A DNA stretch of 64,000 nt from Periplaneta americana. Lineage: Eukaryota; Arthropoda; Insecta; Blattodea; Blattidae. The stretch covers positions 176,516,168 through 176,580,167 of the forward strand of contig NC_091128.1 in NCBI RefSeq assembly GCF_040183065.1. The letters are read 5' to 3'. Position 1 is the first letter of the stretch. Each line of letters starts with the position of its first letter. Positions 10,484 to 19,200 of the stretch are shown here, piece by piece. The notes below the pieces were generated by a model. It had not been told where the DNA came from. It saw only the letters and a program-made list of their open reading frames with translations, and searched no databases. The position numbers and the translations under genes are program-made.

Positions 10484-11790
10484 TTGCGTACGTTTGTACG
10501 CTTTTAACCTTCTTGCGTACTCGTGTACGAGTTTTACCTTCTTGCGTACCCGTGTTCGGGCTTCACAATCTTGCGTACCCGTATACGCGTTCGTGCGTAT
10601 CCGTGTACGCTTTTAACCTTCTTTCGTACCCGTGTACGTGTTTAAACTTCGTGCGTACCCGTGTACGTGTTTAAACTTCGTGCGTACCCGTGTACGTGTT
10701 TAAACTTCGTGCGTACCCGTGTACGTGTTTAAACTTCGTGCGTACCCGTGTACGCGTATAACCTTGCGTACCCGTGTACACTTTTATCCTTCTTTCGTAC
10801 CCGTTACGCGCTTAACCATCTTGTGTACCCGTGTACGCTTTTAACCTTCGTGCGTACCCGTGTAAGCGTTTAAACTTATTGCGTATCCCTGTACGCGCTT
10901 AACCTTCATGCGTACAACTATACGCGCTTACCCTTCTTGCGTACAACTATACGCGCTTACCCTTCTTGCTTACAGCTATACGCGCTTAACCTTCTTGCGT
11001 ACAACTATACGCGCTTACCCTTCTTGCTTACAGCTATACGCGCTTAACCTTCTTGCGTACAACTATACGCGCTTACCCTTCTTGCTTACAGCTATACGCG
11101 CTTACCCTTCTTGCGTACAACTATACGCGCTTACCCTTCTTGCGTACAACTATACGCGCTTAACCTTCTTGCGTACAACTATACGCGCTTACCCTTCTTG
11201 CTTACAGCTATACTCGCTTAACCTTCTTGCGTACAACTATACGCGCTTACCCTTCTTGCTTACAGCTATACGCGCTTAACCTTCTTGCGTACAACTATAT
11301 GCGCTTAACCTTCATGCGTACAACTATACGCGCTTACCCTTCTTGCTTACAGCTATATGCGCTTAACCTTCTTGCGTACAACTATACGCGCTTACCCTTC
11401 TTGCTTACAGCTATATGCGCTTAACCTTCTTGCGTACAACTATATGCGCTTAACCTTCTTGCGTACAACTATACGCGCTTACCCTTCTTGCTTACAGCTA
11501 TATGCGCTTAACCTTCTTGCGTACAACTATATGCGCTTAACCTTCTTGCGTACAACTATATGCGCTTAACCTTCTTGCGTACAACTATATGCGCTTAACC
11601 TTCTTGCGTACAACTATATGCGCTTAACCTTCTTGCGTACAACTATATGCGCTTAACCTTCTTGCGTACAACTATATGCGCTTAACCTTCTTGCGTACAA
11701 CTATATGCGCTTAACCTTCTTGCGTACAACTATATGCGCTTAACCTTCTTGCTTACAACTATACGTGCTTAACCGTCTTGCGTTCCCGTG
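10484..11790. repeat. Minisatellite array, 29-bp period, about 45 units
   Basis: Unit spacing is a constant 29 bp across most of the array. Left units are heterogeneous with GCGTACCCGTGTACGC (including four near-identical units at about 10635-10750). Middle units alternate GCGTACAACTATACGC and GCTTACAGCTATACGC. The right block (about 11500-11750) is nearly uniform with GCGTACAACTATATGC. The commonest unit types contain a small inverted repeat. Because 29 is not a multiple of three, all frames cycle, so the long frames are not coding evidence. Confidence 0.9.
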
Positions 11791-11807
11791 TACGCAATTA
11801 ACATTCT

Positions 11808-11872
11808 GCATTAATCTTGGGGCTTATGTGAGGGCGGCAGTGAACCTCCGGGTTCCTTAAAAGTAAGTAAGT
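11808..11872 (+). mobile_element. LINE 3' tail, strongly 5'-truncated
   Basis: The sequence TTAATCTTGGGGCTTATGTG, then GTGAACCTCCGGGTTCCTTA and a TAAG repeat, matches the tail seen on the minus strand at 23748-23800. There a LINE coding end leads into the same GGGTTC...TAAAAGCC...TAAGTA tail. It marks the right edge of the minisatellite. Confidence 0.6.
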
Positions 11873-12222
11873 AATCACTTACAAGACTTTAAAAGTCTTT
11901 GATTGTCTTCAAAGTAAAAAGAGCTTGTTCTAGTTGATGAAAAAACAGAGTTTTTTTTTTTAAAAGAAATTGAACACTGGGATTCGAAAATATTATGGCG
12001 CCAAGAACCACAGAAACATGGCGTTCTAGCCAAGAGAAATTGTTTTTGTGTGTTAATTAAATTATATGAATTAAACCCATGCTTGTACATCGTAGGTTCT
12101 GTGAAATACCATAATAAAATGAAGAAAAATAATGCGTAGCAGGAAATTAGAAGGCAGGTATCTCAATTTGAGTACCAATAGGTACATATAGGCCTAGTTT
12201 TGAACAAGGATTCTAACCTGTT
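11873..12222. other. No recognisable feature
   Basis: AT-rich spacer between two LINE fragments. An inverted pair AAAGACTTTTAAAG-like near 11880-11900 is short and unremarkable. Confidence 0.4.
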
Positions 12223-12744
12223 ATAAATGACACTCGGGAGGAAATTAAACACAGAATAAATATGGGAAATACCTGTTATTATTCGGTTGAGAAGCTTTTG
12301 TCATCTAGTCTGCTGTCAAAAAATCTGAAAGTTAGAATTTATAAAACAGTTATATTACCGGTTCTTCTTTATGGTTGTGAAACTTGGACTCTCACTTTGA
12401 GAGAGAAACAGAGATTAAGGGTGTTTGAGAATAAAGTGCTTAGGAAAATATTTGGGGCTAAGAAGGATGAAGTGACAGGAGAATGGAGAAAATTACACAA
12501 CACAGAACTGCACGCATTGTATTCTTCACCTGACATAATTAGGAACATTAAATCCAGACGTTTGAGATGCAGCAAGTATGGGCGAATCCAGAAATGCTTA
12601 TAGAGTGTTAATTGGGAGACCGAAGGAAAAAAAGACCTTTTGTGGAGGTCGGGAATTAGATGGGAGGATAATATTAAAATGGATTTGAGGGAGATCGTAT
12701 ATAGCCTATATGAAAACAGTATGTATCTTTAGTGTAGCAATAAA
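12223..12744 (+). pseudogene. LINE reverse transcriptase C-terminal relic
   Basis: An open frame from NDTREEIKHRINMGN runs through KVRIYKTVILPVLLYGCETW and [20 protein letters not shown] to SRRLR, the region after the RT fingers/thumb of insect LINEs. At about 12568 a deletion shifts the frame, ending the 113-codon ORF. The expected continuation ([14 protein letters not shown], then WEDNIKMDLREI) follows in another frame to about 12695. The sequence then enters an A/T tail and the TTA repeat. The family is the same as at 23748-24330. It could be Jockey- or RTE-like; the clade is not determined. Confidence 0.75.
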
Positions 12745-12745
12745 A

Positions 12746-12799
<54 letters not shown>
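12745..12799. repeat. (TTA)n microsatellite
   Basis: About 18 uninterrupted TTA units lie between two fragments of the same LINE family. It may have grown from the LINE tail. Confidence 0.9.
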
Positions 12800-12800
12800 C

Positions 12801-12905
12801 ATTAAGCAAGGAGATGCACTGTCACCTTTACTTTTTAGCTTTGCTCTAGAGTATGCCATTAGGAAAGTCCAGGATAACAGAGAGGGTTTGGAATTGAACG
12901 GGTTA
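12801..12905 (+). pseudogene. LINE reverse transcriptase core fragment
   Basis: The plus strand encodes [20 protein letters not shown] followed by [23 protein letters not shown] is RT motif B, which lies upstream of the C-terminal region found at 12223-12744. Its position downstream of that region shows two separate or rearranged copies, not one element. Confidence 0.75.
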
Positions 12906-13032
12906 CATCAGCTGCTCTCAAATATCCACGGACTCTGCTTAAATCCAGAGTCTTAAATCAGGAGAACAGCGCTCGTAGTGAGCCTAGATTAAACTATAAA
13001 CCGTCTTTGGTTACCGCTGGTTTGAAGATTAA

Positions 13033-13069
13033 AATCGTTGAATATTCCAAGTTGGAATATTTAACGATT
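13033..13069. other. Perfect-length hairpin upstream of mRpS25
   Basis: A 16-bp arm (AATCGTTGAATATTCC) is repeated inverted with one mismatch around a 5-base loop (AAGTT). It ends 79 bp before the mRpS25 start codon. It may be a promoter-region palindrome or a fold-back relic. Confidence 0.6.
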
Positions 13070-13147
13070 ACGGATTGGCGACACTGTCTCAGAATTTTTC
13101 ATGGTTGTTTTTTAATGCTAAAATAGGTGGCAATTCAATAATTAAAA

Positions 13148-13283
13148 ATGCCGTTTATGAAAGGTAGAGCTCCAATTCGGAGAACACTGAAATATTTAGA
13201 GGCAGGCGCCCTTGTTATTAAAGGAAAGAGTTAAAATTTTTTATTAATTATAATACGAGTGGTAAACACCATGAAGGAGCTAG
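13148..13283 (+). CDS. mRpS25: mRpS25 exon 1 (coding part)
   Basis: The ATG context AAAAATG is followed by 28 codons, then a stop at 13232-13234. Reading from 13231 instead gives [13 protein letters not shown], the expected continuation. A single base therefore appears to be missing near 13228-13231 (AGAGTTAA). The donor is CTAG|GTACGT at 13284, leaving phase 2. Confidence 0.88.
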
Positions 13284-16200
13284 GTACGTTGTTTAAATTT
13301 TAAGGTTATGTTTTAGTTGGGCCCTTTTATCCTCTCATGTTGGGCCATTTGAAGTGTACAGGGAAAGAACTAGATTTGTTCACTTTTCTCCAAAAATGAG
13401 TTATGCGTGTTGTGTGGTGTAGGATTCCATATGTCATAATCATCATGATCATGTTATTCAGGGCTTTACTTAAACATTTTATGTTGGCTAACCAGTCACG
13501 TAAAAATTTCGTTCGTTCGTCCTCATAGCCGAACTACACGAGCGCAGTTAAAAAATCAGAATGTTTTTCACCCAAGTAAAAATTTTTACCCTTCACAGTC
13601 GAGCAGATGAGTGCTTTTATCAAGTCCTGTGTATGCCCATATATTGCTAATGCGGCCGTTCTTCCTTTACCGATATATATTTTCTGTTCACAGAGATTTT
13701 GTGTCCTGGCACGTGCCCCAAATACAGTACAAGAATCCTGACGTCCAGGTGCTAACACTGAAGAACATGACACCATCCCCATTCAACACACGTTTTTTTG
13801 GTACGTAGCTTTAAATTTTATTAATTTTAATTTAAATATTGTGTAATAATTGTGAATTTTATTTCAGTGATTAAACCTGCTTGAACCAAATAGGCTTATA
13901 TGAAGGCCTGAAGGTATAATCACATTTTTCCGGAGTTTGTGGGGTTTTGTTTTTACAGATACATATTGAGCTCATTGTTTATAATTATAGGGAACGGGAA
14001 ACTTATTTGTTGGACCAGTTACTCTTCAATCCTGGTTTTAGATTCAACAGTTTAGTTCCTCTTTACTGGTATGCTGTGATAATTATATTGTATTGTATTC
14101 ATTTACATTCCATGGTATTCGTACATCACAGCTGGAATATGGAACATGTCAAAAAATCTTAATAGTACTGCAAAGTCTTAATTATAGTCACAGTCTAGTT
14201 GGAATACATACAGAAGAGTTTTACAATATAGTCTACTAGTACAACACAAGGGGTTAGTATCGATACTTAATACAAGACAGAAATATTCATGAAGCTTTGT
14301 TGAATGTCATGAATTCACCTACAGAATAGAAGGCGTGAGAAATTAGGTACTTCTTTAATTTGGCCCTAAATAATCTTATGTTTTGAGTTTGATTTTTTAT
14401 ATCCGTAGGGAGGCTATCAAAAATTTTTACTGCCATATAACGCACTCCTTTTTGGTAACACAATAGACTTGCCTAATGCACCTCTGTACTTGAGGTTGGA
14501 CATAGTGTCTATTGTCACACGGTACACGAGGGTAGGCCAACAAAGGGGAACACAGCAGGTAGAACTTAAAATGAGAGGAATTCAAGCCAACATCGGAACT
14601 TGAATCCAGTGTGGCTTTGTGGATAAAGCGCCAGCACGTAAAGCTGCAAACCCAGGTTCGAGTCCCAGTGTCGCACAGAATTTTCCTCCGTTCTACTGAT
14701 TCTTCACCATTTGGAAACGCAGAATTAGTGCACTGAAAGTCCATATGTTCTTCGGTACATCATAGTTAAAAAAAAAAAAAAAAAAAGTAGCCACAGTCCT
14801 TAATCTACCTCAGAGTGATTTGCAGGGGTTACCGTCCACAGTGTTTAATGTTTCTTGCAGTGACACAATGTAAGTTCGTTCTGTTGGTGTTCTTGTATCA
14901 ACTTTGTGAGGATGGCTGTTGAGAAAATAATACAAAATGGAGATTTATGCAATTTAAATAACAATTCTCTAAATTAGGCCTACTTAACGATATATGTATG
15001 TGAACGACCACAAATATTATCAGAAAATGCAGGCTCTAAATTTGTAAAATTTTATAGGAAAATGAACTCACAATTGGACAGAAATTACAAATTACCACAA
15101 CAAGACTTATTAGAACTTAAATATCTGATAAAAGTATAAAAAAGGTTACTAATAATAATTTTCAAACCAGTTTTATCAGAGTATGAAAAAAAAAACAAGA
15201 AAATTTTCTGCAGTTACATCATTTGGTAACCATAACATTGTTGCGGTCTCTCTGACTTCTTTATTATTTTTCCTGCATGTAATAAACACTTATTTCTGAA
15301 AAGTAGACTACTCTCAGACATGTAGAGTTGTTTATTTTAATACAATTAATTTTTTATTTGTTCTATATAAAATATATTAAAATTTACATAATGTTTTGTG
15401 ACCTAATTTTTCTATTTTCAAAGAAATGGGCATTATTGTAGTCTAACTTTTGCATAAATTCATGTTAAATCAGTGTACAAAATTTCAGAATTCTATCTCT
15501 AATGGTTGTGGAGTTATGAAATAATATATGTGAAAATTTTCAAATTTTGGAAAATTTAATTTAAAGTAAAAAGTGAATTCTTAAAAATGGTATTAGTAAC
15601 TTTTTTTATACTGTGAATTTTATTAGTAACAACAATGTAATTTATTCGTCACAACAATAATTCCTTCCTACAATTCACCTTAACGCTCTCGTCAACAATT
15701 GGATCTCCACTCAACACAGTATTCGTTATAGCACTCCACCGACGACAATGACAATTTACTTGGACTATTACGCACAACAATGAACTGTTAATCTTAACTA
15801 ATATTTATAAAGCACTATTTACAAATCTGAACTATCAGTTCTCAGTTCACAGTTCTTCTATCTCAGTCACTCGAGTTCACAGTATCTCGAACCACAGACC
15901 TTCAGAGACAGTTCACTGTACTCGAACTCGGGTCCCTCCAACTGCGGTCCACTGCACTCGAACTCAGGTCCCTCCAACTGCGGTCCACTGCACTCGTACT
16001 CAGGCCTTCGGATGCTGACGCAGATGCGGACGCACACTCGAGTCGAACTCCGGCTGGCTTGCTTGCTCTGGCTTTCTCACTGACTGAATAACTGAAAACT
16101 CTGAAAAACTGCTGTCGTTCCTTCGCGTCCGTAATTTATAGCAACAGCGACGTAGCCTCGAAGGCTCCACGTGTCTCTAGAGATGGCACTCCAGAAAAAT

Positions 16201-19200
16201 CCCGAGCCCTCTCCTCTCTACCAGCACCAGATGCGCGCGCACTCTCGCTCCACTCTCTCGCCGTGTTGGCCCTTTTCCCCTCTCCGCCGCGCGCCATCCC
16301 AAGTGCTCCGCGCGATCTTCTCTCTTGCGGGACGCTGGTCGTGAGTTCGAATCTCACGTCGCTGTCACATTGCTCCCTCCTTAGGACTGCTCGTCCCGGG
16401 CAGTCCCTTGGTAGGCTGCTAATCGGTCCAGATGCACCACCATCATCTTCCCTCGAGGTTGTCGCTGGATGCGGTACACCACGTCGTTGATCCGGGTCAC
16501 CACGCGGTATGGTCCATCCCAGGCACGCTGCAGCTTTGGTGATTTCCCTTTGGTCCTGGTAGGTCGATACAGCCACACCCGGTCGCCCTCCTGGAATCCT
16601 GCAGAGTTGGCTAATCTGTCGTAGCGCACCTTCATCCTGTCGCTGGCCATCTTGAGGTGCTCTCTGGCCAGTTGGTGAACTCCATTCAACTTCTCGGTGA
16701 GTTCTGCCACATAGTCAGTCGCTGGCTGGTCGGCGCTGGGTGGCGTGCCAAACAGCAGATCACAGGGCAGGCGCAGCTCTCTCCCGAAGACCATGTTTGC
16801 CGGTGTCATCCCTGTTGTATCGTGGACCGAAGCTCTGTAGGCCAAGAGGAACAGTGGAATTCTGGCATCCCAGTCTCGTTGATGGTTGGACACCACCTTC
16901 CGCAGGTGCTCCTCCACGGTTTTGATGTATCGTTCCACCATGCCGTCGGACTGTGGGTGGAAGGGAGTGGTCCTGGTTTTATGCACCCCCAGACGCTCGA
17001 ACAATTCTCCCATCAGGTTGGATTCGAAGTTGCGCCCCTGATCGCTGTGCAATTCCCGGGGCACCCCGAATCGGCAGATGAAGTTGTCAAGCAGCGCGTC
17101 GGCCACCGTCGAGGCCTCTTGGTTGGGAATCGCGTACACCTCTGGCCATTTTGTGAAGTAATCCATGGCGACTAGCAGGTAGCGGTTCCCGCGATCCGTG
17201 ACCGGGAACGGTCCAGCAACGTCGATGGCGATCCTCTCAAAAGGAGGTCCCACGTTGTACTGCTGCATGGCTCCCCTGCTGCGGGTCCTTGGTCCGCGAC
17301 TGGCTGCACAGGTGTCGCATCTTCGGCACCATTGTTCCGTGTCGATTCTCTGATGCAACCAATAGAACCTCTGCCTTAACTTGTCCAGCGTCCTGTTGGC
17401 TCCCAGGTGGCCTCCAGTCACTCCAGCATGAGTCTCCTCCAGCACTTCCTTCACCTTGCTCCTGGGCAGGACAAGTTGTTCTATGTGGGTCCTTCCATCG
17501 GCCGACTCCCAAATCCTCTTCAGGATACCGTCCTTGACAGTGAAGGATTCCCACTGGGCCCAGTAGCTCTTGTAAGTGGTGCTATGGTTGGCGATATCGG
17601 CCCATACTGGTCTCTGGCCGGACTCCACATCACGCAGTAGCTGTCCAATGTTTGGGTCCTCCAGCTGCTCCCTCCTTATGGCGGCGTTATCCCATCCTGG
17701 GCTCGGCTGGGCGGCAATTGCTCGGACTGCGTGGGCGCCATCCCGCTCTTCTACTTTCAGGCAGTGTTTGCAGCCATCCGGGCATGGGCGTCGTGATAAG
17801 GCATCAGCGTTGGAATGTTTCTTCCCTTGTCGGTGTTCGGAGGTGAAGTTGTACTCCTGCAGTCGTTGAACCCAACGGGCGGTCTGCCCCTCCAGATTCT
17901 TGAAGCCCAATAGCCAGGTGAGTGCAGAATGGTCTGTCCTCAGATGGAACTCCTGGCCATACAAATATTTGTGGAAATGCTTCAGGGCTTCCACAATGGC
18001 AAGAAGTTCTCTACGGGTCACGCAGTAGTTTCTCTCAGCCTTGGACAATGTTCGGCTGAAGTAGGCAATCACCCTTTCTTGCCCGTCCTGTTCCTGAGAG
18101 AGTACTCCGCCGATGCCTACGTTGCTAGCGTCCGTGTCGAGCGTGAACTTCCTTCCAGGGATAGGATATCCCAGTACAGGAGCAGTGCAGAGCGCTTCTT
18201 TCAGCGACTGGAAGGATGACTCCGCCTCGTCTGTCCACTGGAATTGTCGTTTCTCCTCGGTCAGCTGGGTCAGAGGCTTAGCGATGTTGGCGTACCCAGC
18301 TACGAACCTTCTGTAATAAGTGCAGAGGCCGAGAAAGCGGCGCAGCTCCTTCTTGTCCCTCGGTCTCGGCCATCCTCTGACGGCTTGTAGCTTCTCCGGG
18401 TCCGTGGCCACTCCGTTGGTCCCTACTACGTGTCCCAAGTAGTTGACCTTCTTCTGGAATAGATGACATTTCTTCGGGTTCAACTTCAGTCTGGCTTGTC
18501 GCAGTCTCTCGAACACTTTCCTCAGGTTCAACAGCTGTTCGCCGAAAGTCTTGCCCACCACCATGACGTCATCAAGGTACAGCAAACAGGTGTCGTATGT
18601 CAGGCCTCTCATTACGGACTCCATTAGTCTCTGAAATGTAGCCGGGGCGTTGCAGAGGCCGAACGGCATAACGGTGAACTGCCATAGTCCCTGGCCTGTA
18701 GAGAATGCCGTTTTCTCCTTGTCCTCAGGATGTAGCGCCACCTGCCAGTATCCTGACTTGAGATCCAACGTCGAGAACCACTCTGCTCCGGCCAGGGTGT
18801 CCAAGGTGTCGTCAATTCGTGGAAGGGGAAAGCAGTCTTTCCTGGTGACGTCATTCAGTCTTCTGTAGTCCACGCAGAAACGCAGGTCCCCATTCTTCTT
18901 CTTCACCAGCACTACAGGTGATGACCAAGGGCTGTCGGATTCCTCGATGACCCCTCTTGCTTTCATGCCCTCCAGTTGACAGTCAATCTCCCTCTGTTTA
19001 GCTAGAGGGACGCGTCGAGGAGGTTGTCTGATTGGGCGAGCATTTCCGGTGTCAATGCGGTGCTGAACTTTCTCCGTTCTCCCGTAGTCGTTTTCAGACA
19101 GACTGAACACGTCCTGAAACTCTGTCAGTAGATCGTGGACTTGTCTTCTTTCTCTTTTGCTTAAATTCGCCGGCAATTCTCGAGCCAGCTCTTTCAGTGA

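Noticed and set aside
10908..11569. Long plus-strand frames of 65-123 codons with periodic peptides
   Set aside because: They result from a 29-bp tandem repeat without codon bias or start context; all three frames cycle through the same peptide set.
10484..11790. CRISPR-like array
   Set aside because: The repeats are directly contiguous with no unique spacers, and the genome is eukaryotic.
14427..14744. 105-codon minus-strand frame
   Set aside because: It runs antisense through a tRNA-derived SINE and shows no domain.
16136..16576. 146-codon minus-strand frame overlapping the LTR and pol end
   Set aside because: It lies in the LTR and out of the pol frame with low-complexity Arg/Glu/Ala composition; the related 73-codon frame in the other LTR shows it is just LTR sequence.
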